A program made the translations under genes and the position numbers. From Butyrivibrio sp. (GTDB lineage Bacteria; Bacillota; Clostridia; Lachnospirales; Lachnospiraceae), in NCBI GenBank assembly GCA_017413105.1, contig JAFPVA010000226.1, positions 1 through 44,864 of the forward strand: 44,864 nt of DNA, read 5' to 3'. Shown in pieces: positions 1 to 8,029 of this stretch (positions are counted from its first letter, which is position 1; each line of letters begins with the position of its first letter). The notes beneath the pieces were generated by a model. The model worked only from the letters and a program-made list of their open reading frames with translations, ran no database searches and was not told the origin of the DNA.

Positions 1-145
1 GTTACTGTTCACTCGCATGCAGCTCGCTCCAGTAACCAATTCGCGCATTCATTCCAATTCGACTTCGTCGAAGGAATGCGCTCACTCCTGCATCAAGTTC
101 TCACGAAATGCGCAGCTTAGTGCGCATTTCTGTCTGAACAGTAAC
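1..145. repeat. Multi-hairpin palindromic element with terminal inverted repeats
   Basis: Bases 1-10 (GTTACTGTTC) are the exact reverse complement of 136-145. Inside lie three further stems: 1-7 with 30-36 (7 bp, an alternative pairing of the left end); 50-55 with 73-78, enclosing TTCGA-CTTCG-TCGAA at 58-72; and a perfect 10-bp stem at 105-114 and 121-130 with a 6-base loop. No open reading frame of note is present. The design suggests a foldback repeat (MITE-like) or a structured RNA. The left edge coincides with the window edge, so it may extend further. Bases 146-267 hold only the AT-rich leader of the next gene, where I see no convincing promoter. Confidence 0.55.
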
Positions 146-267
146 CCTATACTACCACATTATACATGAATTTCCTTGACGTGTCAGTAAATCTAATGTT
201 AAAACATATATGATGATATAGGTATGTCATTATATTCTTTTCACATCTAATAATAAAGGGGATTATT

Positions 268-1467
268 ATGCCAGATTTTCACAAACTCGAAGGCACTATT
301 CCGGTAGCTCCACTTAACCTTATTGTAATGGAATCAGCAAAAGAATTAGGTAACAGCGTAGATAAGTATATCTCACAGTTCAGGCATGAGCTTTACAAGA
401 TGCCTGAAAATGATCCCGCATTTCACGGCTATGTAAAAGATAGCTATCTGATAGATTATGATCTTGACAGATTTGGAAGTGGCGAAGCCAAAGCCACTAT
501 CAATCATTCTGTAAGAGGAAATGATGTATATATTCTTACAGATGTCTGCAATTACAGCATCACTTACAAGATGTACAACTACATAAACCACAAGTCTCCT
601 GATGATCATTATCAGGACCTTAAAAGAGTAATCGGTGCAATTACAGGCAAGGCAAAAAGAATCAATGTCATCATGCCCTTTTTGTATGAAGGAAGACAGC
701 ATAAAAGAACCGGTCAGGAATCTCTTGATGCAGCTCAGATGTTTAAAGAGCTTCATGACATGGGAATAACCAATTTCATAACTTTTGATGCCCACGACCC
801 AAGGATTTCCAACGCCAAGCCAATTGGAGGTTTTGACAATTTCCTTGCTTCTTACCAGTTTATGAAGGCTCTTCTCTCACACTTTGACGATCTTATTGTA
901 GACAAGGACCACCTGACGGTAATTTCTCCTGATGAGGGAGCCCTTGACAGAGCTGTATACTTTGCCAATGTTATCGGAGCAGATACAGGTATGTTCTACA
1001 AGAGACGTGATTATGCTCATGTAGTTAACGGCACAAATCCTATCGTTGCTCACGAATTCCTTGGTTCAGACATTTCCGGAAGAGATGTTATCATAATCGA
1101 CGATATGATTTCCTCCGGCTCCAGCATGATCGACACAGCCAAACAGCTTAAGAATATGGGTGCAAAAAGAGTATTCATCTGCACCACCTTTGGTCTTTTC
1201 ACTGACGGCATGAAGAAGTTTGATGAAGGATATGAAAAGGGCTTTTTCGACGCAGTAATAACCACTAACCTCACCTATATGAATGAGGAAGTAACTTCAA
1301 GGGATTATCTCATCATTGCAGATATGGGCAAGTTCCTGGCTACCATCATCGATTTCCTGAATCATGATGCTTCGATGTCTACTGTTAACATGCCAACCGA
1401 CAAGATCCATGAGATTGTCGGCAAATATAATTCAGGATGTAAAAAGCCTACTGAACTCTTTGACTAA
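268..1467 (+). CDS. prs: Ribose-phosphate pyrophosphokinase (PRPP synthetase)
   Basis: The 399-residue product should transfer pyrophosphate from ATP to ribose 5-phosphate, giving PRPP for nucleotide, histidine and tryptophan synthesis in the cytoplasm. The PRPP-binding loop DDMISSGSS is at residues 278-286 and a conserved FDAHDP segment at 173-178, in the two-lobed phosphoribosyltransferase-like arrangement of Prs. It is longer than the usual ~315-residue enzyme, with an extended N-terminus and C-terminus. I associate that long form with Lachnospiraceae-type clostridia from memory. The ATG at 268 follows an AAAGGGG ribosome-binding site. It is the only plus-strand gene in the first 35 kb, and its TAA overlaps the stop of the convergent kinase gene, leaving no room for a separate terminator. 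Family assignment is firm; regulation is not visible. Confidence 0.93.
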   Translation: MPDFHKLEGTIPVAPLNLIVMESAKELGNSVDKYISQFRHELYKMPENDPAFHGYVKDSYLIDYDLDRFGSGEAKATINHSVRGNDVYILTDVCNYSITYKMYNYINHKSPDDHYQDLKRVIGAITGKAKRINVIMPFLYEGRQHKRTGQESLDAAQMFKELHDMGITNFITFDAHDPRISNAKPIGGFDNFLASYQFMKALLSHFDDLIVDKDHLTVISPDEGALDRAVYFANVIGADTGMFYKRRDYAHVVNGTNPIVAHEFLGSDISGRDVIIIDDMISSGSSMIDTAKQLKNMGAKRVFICTTFGLFTDGMKKFDEGYEKGFFDAVITTNLTYMNEEVTSRDYLIIADMGKFLATIIDFLNHDASMSTVNMPTDKIHEIVGKYNSGCKKPTELFD

Positions 1468-2486
1468 TCTCCGGAAAGAGGTAGTTTGATAATAGCTTTA
1501 AAAAGATCACCATCAAGTCTTACAGAAAAATCCCCACCGTGGATTTCTGTAAGACTTTTTGCTATAGAAAGCCCCAGACCATAACCTTCGGTTGTTCTTG
1601 ACTCATCTCCTCTGATAAATCGCTCTGACAGTTCCTCAGCTTCAACACTTATTTCTTTTGAGGAAACATTTTTTGCAGTCAAAACAGCATTTTCTCTATC
1701 AGTCCTAAGTTCCAGCCAGAGTACAGTTCCCTTTAATGCATATTTGCACGCATTACCAAATACATTTTCAATAATTCTCCAAAGATGTCGTGGATCAGCC
1801 ATTATAAATATCTGCTTTTCTTTGCACTTGAATTTTACACAAAGACTGCACTCTTCAAACTTTTCATAGTATTCACCTATGCTCTGGTTTATCATTTCAA
1901 CAAAATTAAGCTTTGTAAGTTCAACCGATATATTTCCCGAGCTTATCTTTGATGCTTCCACCAGATCTTCAGTGAGAATTTTTAGTTTATTTGATTTTGC
2001 CTCGAGAATATCCACGTATCTCTCTATCTTTGGATTGTCAGTCTTTTCCCTCTTAATAAGTCCTACATAGTTGATTATAGATGTAAGAGGTGTCCTGATA
2101 TCATGAGAAACATTTGTCACAAGACTTGCCTTAAGCTTCTCATCTTTAATGCTCTTTTCAACTGAAGTCTTGATCACATCCCCGATAGAGTTAACAGCAA
2201 GAGCCAGAGTAATATTCTCAGCAAAAAGACAGTCTGTAGCTGCCTTTGCAAAAAGCTCCCCTTCATTTATCTGGCTTATTGTCTTAAGTATCTGCTCCTT
2301 TTCTTTACTCTGTTTATATAAAAGAAGTGCCACAAACAGATCAAGGATTATTGCTACTACTATGCCTGGGAACTGAATTCTGAACAAAAGATAATTTAGA
2401 AGAAGAAAAGAAAAATACGGAATAAGAATTCTGATAAAAATATTATTGCTTCTAATAAGGCGTTTAATTAAATACTGCATCTTCAA
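1464..2486 (-). CDS. Membrane sensor histidine kinase
   Basis: A 340-residue sensor kinase partnered with the response regulator just upstream. Two hydrophobic segments at about residues 18-36 and 38-56 are separated by only a couple of residues. There is therefore almost no extracytoplasmic domain, and the signal is probably sensed in the membrane or through another protein. The H-box NVSHDIRTPLTS carries the phospho-accepting His128. The N-box NVFGNACKYA and the G-box GYGLGLSIAKS of the HATPase domain follow. The start overlaps the 3' end of the regulator gene by 23 bases, so the two are translationally linked. The stop TAG shares bases with the stop of the convergent prs gene. The short-loop layout recalls kinases that respond to cell-envelope stress or antimicrobial peptides, but the stimulus cannot be read from the sequence. 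Confidence 0.9.
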   Translation of the reverse strand: MKMQYLIKRLIRSNNIFIRILIPYFSFLLLNYLLFRIQFPGIVVAIILDLFVALLLYKQSKEKEQILKTISQINEGELFAKAATDCLFAENITLALAVNSIGDVIKTSVEKSIKDEKLKASLVTNVSHDIRTPLTSIINYVGLIKREKTDNPKIERYVDILEAKSNKLKILTEDLVEASKISSGNISVELTKLNFVEMINQSIGEYYEKFEECSLCVKFKCKEKQIFIMADPRHLWRIIENVFGNACKYALKGTVLWLELRTDRENAVLTAKNVSSKEISVEAEELSERFIRGDESRTTEGYGLGLSIAKSLTEIHGGDFSVRLDGDLFKAIIKLPLSGD

Positions 2487-3165
2487 TCTTATAACCTACG
2501 CCCCATACAAGTTTTAAAAATTTAGGATCCTTTGGATTGATCTCTATTTTTTCACGGATATGTCTGATGTGAACGGCTATCGTATTATCGGACCTGAAGC
2601 CATCGGTATAATCTGTCCAGATGTTTTCAAAGATCTGCTCGATTGAAAAGACACTGCCCTTATTTTTTACAAGAAACAAGAGAATGCTGAATTCAATCGG
2701 TGTCAGCCTCACTTCATCCCCATATACTTCGCAGGATTTGGAGTTCTCATCAAGCACAAGGCCTCCGACAGAATAGATTCCCAGATTGCTGATCTCATCA
2801 CCTGACATATATCTTCTGAGATTAGTTTTTATTCTGGCAATCAGTTCCAATGGGTTAAAAGGCTTTGTCATATAATCATCTGCCCCAAGATTAAGACCAA
2901 GTATCTTGTCCGCATCCTCTGATTTTGCCGAAAGAAATATGACAGGAATAGCGCTCTTTTTCCTTATCTCCTTTATAAGCCTTATTCCATCCATGTTTGG
3001 CATCATTACATCAATAACAGCAAGATGTATCTGATTGGTCTTAAGTGCTGTTAATGCTTCAAAGCCATCGTAGGCCTTTATAACCCTGAAATTTTCCTGT
3101 TCAAGGTATAGCTCTATTGAATCTACTATCTCCTTATCATCATCACATATTAAAATATTTTCCAT
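2464..3165 (-). CDS. OmpR/PhoB-family response regulator
   Basis: A 233-residue two-domain regulator. The receiver domain (about 1-120) has the acidic cluster DDD at 8-10, the phospho-acceptor Asp52 in AVIDVMMPN, Ser79 at the switch position and Lys101 in YMTKPF. A C-terminal winged helix (about 130-230) contains LTPIEFSILLFL and the recognition region DNTIAVHIRHIREKIE, typical of OmpR/PhoB DNA binding. It lies 9 bases downstream of pgeF and overlaps the kinase gene. The pair is therefore probably transcribed with the pgeF operon unless a promoter lies inside pgeF. Target genes are unknown; autoregulation would be usual for the family. Confidence 0.92.
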   Translation of the reverse strand: MENILICDDDKEIVDSIELYLEQENFRVIKAYDGFEALTALKTNQIHLAVIDVMMPNMDGIRLIKEIRKKSAIPVIFLSAKSEDADKILGLNLGADDYMTKPFNPLELIARIKTNLRRYMSGDEISNLGIYSVGGLVLDENSKSCEVYGDEVRLTPIEFSILLFLVKNKGSVFSIEQIFENIWTDYTDGFRSDNTIAVHIRHIREKIEINPKDPKFLKLVWGVGYKIEDAVFN

Positions 3166-3174
3166 AATTCACCA

Positions 3175-4041
3175 TCACTTTAAACATAGAAATGCCGCAA
3201 GATTTCCTCTGTCTTCGTGGTGTATTCTGTGGGAAAACAAAAGATCCGGATTGCATCTGGTACATACATCCGTAACTATAATGTTTTCTTCCTTTACGCC
3301 ACATTTAAGAAGAGTCAGCTTTATGACATTCCACAAATGTAATCTGTATTTATCATTTGGATACTCAATAAGTATCCTGTTTTCATCGATCTCTTGCTGC
3401 GAAAATCTTTCTTTAAACTTACAAGCCACATCTTCGCCAATCTCATAGCAGTCTCCGCATATCGAAGGACCTATTGCACAAACGCAGTCCCTTGCACAGG
3501 TTCCATAATTCTCATGCATCAGCTTAAGAGTATTTGCCGAGATTTCACCCAGTGTTCCCTTCCATCCTGAATGAGAAAGTCCAATAGCCTTATGAACCGG
3601 GTCAACAAAATACACCGGAGGGCAGTCTGCATGGAATGTGGAAAGAATTATGCCCGGCACATTGGTGATAAGACCGTCAATGTCAGTATAATCCCTCTGG
3701 ATGTATGGGCCTTTGCCCTTATCTTCCTCTGTTATCACTCTCACATTAGTCGTATGGGTCTGAAAGGTTGAAACAAAATCCTTTAGATTATGACCATGGC
3801 CCATTATTTCAGAAATCCTGCAGTAATTCTCATCAACCGCTTCCTTCTCATCTCCTCTGGTATAACTTAAGTTCATGGATTCATAACAGCCCTTGCTCAC
3901 ACCTCCAAGCCTTGTGCTAAAAAGATGCTCTACAATGCCAAGTTCATTTAGTCTTGGAAAAAACAGGTAGTAAACTCCGTTCTTTTCTCCAAGTTCCATG
4001 GTTCTTTGTTCACCTGTTCGCTTAATCTTTATTTCTGACAT
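3175..4041 (-). CDS. pgeF: PgeF/YfiH (laccase-domain) purine nucleoside phosphorylase family protein
   Basis: Member of the YfiH/YlmD family, once called multicopper polyphenol oxidases. Characterised homologues (LACC1-like) act on purine nucleosides, and E. coli PgeF edits peptidoglycan precursors. The zinc-site signatures are present in order: FQTHTTN, HADCPPV and LSHSGWKGT. The CAIGPSICGDCYEIG segment and a C-terminal FSHRIHHEDRGN follow. I place the start at ATG 4041 because GGGGAG lies 9 bases upstream, giving 288 residues and a 22-base gap from yraN. The frame stays open to 4131, which would overlap yraN. It sits between yraN and the two-component genes. The enzyme class is secure, the physiological substrate is not. 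Confidence 0.85.
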   Translation of the reverse strand: MSEIKIKRTGEQRTMELGEKNGVYYLFFPRLNELGIVEHLFSTRLGGVSKGCYESMNLSYTRGDEKEAVDENYCRISEIMGHGHNLKDFVSTFQTHTTNVRVITEEDKGKGPYIQRDYTDIDGLITNVPGIILSTFHADCPPVYFVDPVHKAIGLSHSGWKGTLGEISANTLKLMHENYGTCARDCVCAIGPSICGDCYEIGEDVACKFKERFSQQEIDENRILIEYPNDKYRLHLWNVIKLTLLKCGVKEENIIVTDVCTRCNPDLLFSHRIHHEDRGNLAAFLCLK

Positions 4042-4063
4042 GCTTACATTCTCCCCAATATAA

Positions 4064-4426
4064 TCAAACATAATCAAAGGCATTTTTGTACCATTTAATT
4101 GTAATCGCAGCCTCACTTCCGGACAATGCAATTACATCATATCTTATTGGAAATTCAAGAGATTTATACTTAGCATAGAGATATAACTTAGAAATTTTGC
4201 ATATCTGTCTTTTCTTAGAAAAAGTAACAGCTTCTTCCGGATAACCAAAATTGTCACCGGTCCGGTATTTTACCTCAACAAAACATATATACCCCTCATC
4301 CCTGGCGATAATATCAATTTCTCCCCTAAAGGCACGATAATTTCTTTCTATTATCGTTCCGCCCTGCTGCTTTATATAATTACAGGCCAGATCTTCATAA
4401 AATCCGCCAATACGTCTTTTATTCAC
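4064..4426 (-). CDS. yraN: YraN/UPF0102 endonuclease-fold protein
   Basis: A 120-residue protein of the UPF0102 (YraN) family, a Holliday-junction-resolvase/restriction-endonuclease-like fold of uncertain function. The core nuclease-like pattern is visible: GEIDIIARDEGYICFVEVKYR-type Asp...Glu-x-Lys residues at about 35-55, followed by AVTFSKKRQI. The start is a GTG at 4426, preceded by AAGGAGG. An ATG two bases earlier is immediately followed by a stop in its own frame, so GTG is preferred. In many bacteria yraN follows rnhB, as it broadly does here after the FliK/FlhB-like pair. The 135-base gap upstream (4427-4561) contains a small TGGC-ATTTC-GCCA hairpin and no clear terminator. Confidence 0.85.
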   Translation of the reverse strand: MNKRRIGGFYEDLACNYIKQQGGTIIERNYRAFRGEIDIIARDEGYICFVEVKYRTGDNFGYPEEAVTFSKKRQICKISKLYLYAKYKSLEFPIRYDVIALSGSEAAITIKWYKNAFDYV

Positions 4427-4561
4427 ATTTTGGGTTCCTCCTTATAATTCTATGCAGGAAAAATACTTGGCGAAATGCCATGATAGGTCAAACAGATTTT
4501 TGACTTGTCGATGAAACGAATAATAAAATATCACATTCAAAATAGGTTGTAAAGAAAAATT

Positions 4562-4861
4562 TTATTTTCTTGATTTATCCTTGGCTTTTATCTTATCCAT
4601 GGCATCCACAAAAACGAGAATCTCCGCAACAACTTCATAGAGCTCCGGCGGGATCATTTCTCCGATTTCAAGGCGTGACAAAGTCTCTGCCAGTTTGTCA
4701 TCTGTGTGAACAGGTATCTTGTTTTCTTTTGCCTGTTCGATGATCTTTTCTGCCAGTGCACCTTTACCAGAAGCTATGACCTTAGGCGCTCCGTCTTCAT
4801 TAGGATCGTAGCCGAGAGCCACCGCGGTTTTTACTTTTTCTTTTTGTTTGTTATCTGCCAT
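4562..4861 (-). CDS. Stand-alone FlhB C-terminal (FlhB2/YlqH-like) protein
   Basis: A 99-residue protein that matches only the cytoplasmic C-terminal domain of the flagellar/type III export gate protein FlhB. AVALGYDPNEDGAPKVIA and the IGEMIPPELYEVVAEILVFV region correspond to the part just after the autocleaved NPTH site. The membrane domain and the NPTH itself are absent. It is the counterpart of B. subtilis YlqH, which occupies the same genomic position. It follows the FliK-like gene by 8 bases. In real flagellar systems FlhB-C and FliK interact to switch export specificity, so this adjacent pair may be a stand-alone version of that interaction. No other flagellar genes are in the window. 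The cellular role is unknown. Confidence 0.85.
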   Translation of the reverse strand: MADNKQKEKVKTAVALGYDPNEDGAPKVIASGKGALAEKIIEQAKENKIPVHTDDKLAETLSRLEIGEMIPPELYEVVAEILVFVDAMDKIKAKDKSRK

Positions 4862-4869
4862 CCGTGCCC

Positions 4870-6702
4870 TTATGCTCTTGCATCAAAAGATGCTGTGGAA
4901 AGAATCGGAGTTTTCGAAACCTCTAACATCTCATCTACTGCCGCATCTTGTCCGTCCATATCATCGTGGAGCTTTAGTGATACCTGCATGGAATAGCCCC
5001 GTTTATTCAACCTTTCATCAAGAATATGGATATTCTCATTTATGAGGTCCAGAATTTCTCCGTCAGAAACATAAAAATTTGTGGTAACCTTCGTATCAAG
5101 AAGCTTTACAAAAACATCTACAGGTCCTAAATTCTCCATGTCAAGATGAAGCACAGCGCTAACTGAACCGTCTTCGCTCAGCTTCTTATGCTTGTTCTGA
5201 TAAACATAGAGATCTCCATGAACATTTTGACCTGTCATCTGCAATGGCAGCTGAACATATTGAAACATCTGATTCAGCTGATTCATAAAATCCAGATTAT
5301 TGCTGAGATTATTGGCAGCCTGCCCTAGAGAAGAATTCGCCATAGGAGAATTATTTATGGCATTTGCCAGAGCTTTAGCCTGACTTCCAAGTCTCTGATA
5401 AAGATTTTCTATGTTTTCCTTTTTCTCCACATCACCCGGTTTTAACAGCCATTGGGACTCTATATTGTCCTTTAGGAGCTTATTGTATTCTTCTGAGGAA
5501 AAGAGCTTTTTCCAGGCAGCAATCTCCACGGGATTGGACATACCAGCCTCATTAAAGCTTTTTGCAAGCTCTTTAAACAAAAGTCCCGGGTCCTTGGCCA
5601 GGGATTCAATTGCCTCCTCTGACACATTTAAGTTACGAAGATTATCAAGGAAGGAGGTACTGAAAGTCTTTGCGTTTATCTGAGCATTCTGGGGATTGTT
5701 CTGTGAAGTACTATTCTGCACACTTTCACCTGCAGCCTGATTCTGCAGAGGCTTCATCTCCGCATTTGGAGCTGTATTTTCTCCCTTATATCCTTGCACA
5801 ATCGTTCCTGGACTTTGTGCGTTTTCTTCCGGAGAATCCTGTGCCGCTTTAACATCAGGATTAACTGTCTTTAAGCTTTCTGGAATTGCATTGGCACCTT
5901 CACCTTCAGAATTTAATACTTCCGGGTTTACCACTTCAGCATCAATTAAATTTGCCGCCTCCTGGTTAGCCATCTCAGATATTTTTGCGGTAGCAGCTGC
6001 CTCAGTGGCCATTCCGGCATTTTCCGCAAAGAGCTTAAGAACTTCGCCGTAAAGATTTATAGCACCCCCAAGATTTCCGCTTTCTGCAAGTTCATTAAAA
6101 GCTCCTGGCAAAGCATCCATTATTTCTGTCATGTCGCTAAGAACCTGGTGCTCGTAGCTTTTATAATTGCCAAACTGCTCTATATTATTGTCATTAACTG
6201 GGATATTAAGACTCTTCATCTCAACCATAGTGGAAATACTTGTGTTGGGATGCATATTAAGATTTTTACTCATTTCAAGAAGAGATGATTTATCAATGGA
6301 AAGACCTGTCTCCATCATCTCTTTTACCATCTGTATGGTATCGTTTGTGATCTCTATACCGGCAGCAGTAAGTGCCTTTAGAGTGCTCTGATCTGCCGAT
6401 GTATTCTCATATAAAGGAGAAATTGTAATGCCGCTCTCTCCGCTTCCACGAACAAGAAAATTAAGGGTCTGTCCTTCTCTAAGGCCCATTGAATCTGAGA
6501 GCTTAGCCTGAATCTGACCATCTCCCACTGAAAGATTCGCAATTTTCCCTTCTTCCGTATCAGTAACAGACACAACAGTACCCTGAATGGTAGAACCCGT
6601 TTTGACCTGTATTTCCTTTGGCTGAAGATTTAAGTCATTAGAATTACTTCCATTCAGCTGCTCTTTTGTATAGGTTTGTGTTACGGAAGAAATGCTATTC
6701 AT
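4870..6702 (-). CDS. FliK-like (flagellar hook-length control C-terminal domain) protein, YlqG-like
   Basis: A 610-residue protein. Residues about 40-100 resemble a small beta-barrel segment (GSTIQGTVVSVTDTEEG). The middle (about 230-350) is low-complexity and rich in Asn, Gln, Ala, Glu and Pro. The C-terminal ~110 residues (GDLYVYQNK, AVLHLDMENLGPVDVFVKL, INENIHILDERLNKRGYSM) fit the Flg_hook domain of FliK. There is no signal peptide or membrane segment. Its start overlaps the stop of rnhB by 4 bases (ATGA), and the FlhB2 gene follows 8 bases later. The position and length match B. subtilis ylqG. It could be a substrate-switch regulator for the flagellar exporter or a divergent paralogue with another partner; nothing here decides. 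Confidence 0.75.
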   Translation of the reverse strand: MNSISSVTQTYTKEQLNGSNSNDLNLQPKEIQVKTGSTIQGTVVSVTDTEEGKIANLSVGDGQIQAKLSDSMGLREGQTLNFLVRGSGESGITISPLYENTSADQSTLKALTAAGIEITNDTIQMVKEMMETGLSIDKSSLLEMSKNLNMHPNTSISTMVEMKSLNIPVNDNNIEQFGNYKSYEHQVLSDMTEIMDALPGAFNELAESGNLGGAINLYGEVLKLFAENAGMATEAAATAKISEMANQEAANLIDAEVVNPEVLNSEGEGANAIPESLKTVNPDVKAAQDSPEENAQSPGTIVQGYKGENTAPNAEMKPLQNQAAGESVQNSTSQNNPQNAQINAKTFSTSFLDNLRNLNVSEEAIESLAKDPGLLFKELAKSFNEAGMSNPVEIAAWKKLFSSEEYNKLLKDNIESQWLLKPGDVEKKENIENLYQRLGSQAKALANAINNSPMANSSLGQAANNLSNNLDFMNQLNQMFQYVQLPLQMTGQNVHGDLYVYQNKHKKLSEDGSVSAVLHLDMENLGPVDVFVKLLDTKVTTNFYVSDGEILDLINENIHILDERLNKRGYSMQVSLKLHDDMDGQDAAVDEMLEVSKTPILSTASFDARA

Positions 6703-7460
6703 ACGAAATTCCCAATGAAACTTCTGCGATGTATAGGGCAGGGACCGAACTTTTTTAGGGCTGCTATATGATCTGCGCTTCCATATCCCTTATTTGATGC
6801 AAAACCATACTCAGGATACTGCTTGTCATACTCGCACATAAGTCTGTCCCTGGTAACCTTGGCTACTATGCTGGCAGCAGCAATTGAAACGCTCTTGGCA
6901 TCTCCTTTTATTATGGAAACCTGCTTAAAGCGCTCTAGTTGCGGAATATGCACAGCGTCTATTAAAAGAGCTCCCGGCGTAACTTCAAGGCTATCAACAG
7001 CCTTTGTCATAGCCTCATAGGTAGCCTGCAAGATATTTATCTCATCGATGCGTTCACTTGTCGAAAAGCCAATTCCCACTGCAACTGCCTTCTCCATGAT
7101 TACATCATAAAGCTCTTCTCTCTTTTTTTCGGATAATTTCTTGGAATCATTTAGGTACAGAATATCAGAATCTGTAGGCAAAATAACAGCTGCTGCATAC
7201 ACAGGACCTGCAAGAGGGCCTCTTCCAACCTCATCTATGCCGCACAAAAGGCCATAGTAGCTATTTTCCCTCTCATATTTCTTCATCTCATTGATTCTGT
7301 CGTATTCTGCATGAAGTGCGTAAAGCTTTTTATTTGCAGAAGCCACAAGCTTCTGAACTCCACCTCTCTCATCACTTGAAAAATCAGATATAAAAGCAGA
7401 TAGCGCTTTCTCACCATCTGCTTCTTTTAACAATTTACTGATATCAGAAATTGAAGTCAT
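6699..7460 (-). CDS. rnhB: Ribonuclease HII
   Basis: A 253-residue RNase HII that nicks RNA in RNA/DNA hybrids and at misincorporated ribonucleotides in DNA. The type II signature DEVGRGPLAGP is at residues 76-86 (catalytic Asp76 and Glu77). LLIDAVHIP supplies a further Asp, and SIAAASIVAKVTRDRLM is the family's conserved helix. An N-terminal extension of about 65 residues precedes the catalytic core, as in B. subtilis RnhB. The gene overlaps lepB by one base upstream and the FliK-like gene by four bases downstream. It is part of a tightly coupled operon. Confidence 0.95.
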   Translation of the reverse strand: MTSISDISKLLKEADGEKALSAFISDFSSDERGGVQKLVASANKKLYALHAEYDRINEMKKYERENSYYGLLCGIDEVGRGPLAGPVYAAAVILPTDSDILYLNDSKKLSEKKREELYDVIMEKAVAVGIGFSTSERIDEINILQATYEAMTKAVDSLEVTPGALLIDAVHIPQLERFKQVSIIKGDAKSVSIAAASIVAKVTRDRLMCEYDKQYPEYGFASNKGYGSADHIAALKKFGPCPIHRRSFIGNFV

Positions 7461-7993
7461 TATTCTATACCCCCAAAAGTGGAAAATGGGTATACTCGAA
7501 GAAATGCATGTCCCAGAATATCTTTTTTATTGATATTGCCCACGGACGGATCTCTTGAATCCATGCTGTGATTTCTGTTGTCCCCCATTACAAAATATTC
7601 ATCCTCCCCAAGAGTTATGCTATTTATAGCAACTCCCGGATCAAGAATAACCTCCGCTCCGTAGTTCTCCTGAAGGAGCTGGTCATTTATATATATATTA
7701 CCTTCTGTATCTATCCTTACGGTTTCGCCGGGAAGTCCAATAACTCGCTTAATAAAGTACTCGTCATTGCCGTACCTGTAAGGAAATACAATGATATCAA
7801 ATCTCTTGGCATCCCCAAATCTGTAGGTAACCTTTTCTATCAAAAGAGAATCCCTGTCTATAAGCGTAGGATTCATAGAATTGCCGCTTACCTCGGTTCT
7901 CTGCATGACAAAAGTAATAAATAAAAATGTAAGTAAGAATACAACTCCAATATAAACTATAGTGCTAAGTATCTCTTTTAATACTTTATTCAT
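7460..7993 (-). CDS. lepB: Signal peptidase I (second copy in the cluster)
   Basis: A 177-residue type I signal peptidase that cleaves signal peptides from exported proteins on the outer face of the membrane. It has one N-terminal membrane segment (about 10-29). The catalytic Ser39 lies in SGNSMNPTL, and the general base Lys82 in YFIKRVIGLPGE. The box GDNRNHSMDSRD is also present. The single-anchor, short form is the Gram-positive SipS type. It lies 36 bases downstream of rbgA and shares one base with rnhB. A second, different signal peptidase lies on the other side of rbgA (8924-9517). Confidence 0.93.
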   Translation of the reverse strand: MNKVLKEILSTIVYIGVVFLLTFLFITFVMQRTEVSGNSMNPTLIDRDSLLIEKVTYRFGDAKRFDIIVFPYRYGNDEYFIKRVIGLPGETVRIDTEGNIYINDQLLQENYGAEVILDPGVAINSITLGEDEYFVMGDNRNHSMDSRDPSVGNINKKDILGHAFLRVYPFSTFGGIE

Positions 7994-8029
7994 TACACAA
8001 CCGTTCCTTGTTAGTTTTTTGGAAAAAAC

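Noticed and set aside
5690-6020. Low-complexity Asn/Gln/Pro/Ala-rich middle of the FliK-like protein, considered as possible foreign insertion
   Set aside because: Such variable linkers are typical for FliK-family proteins.
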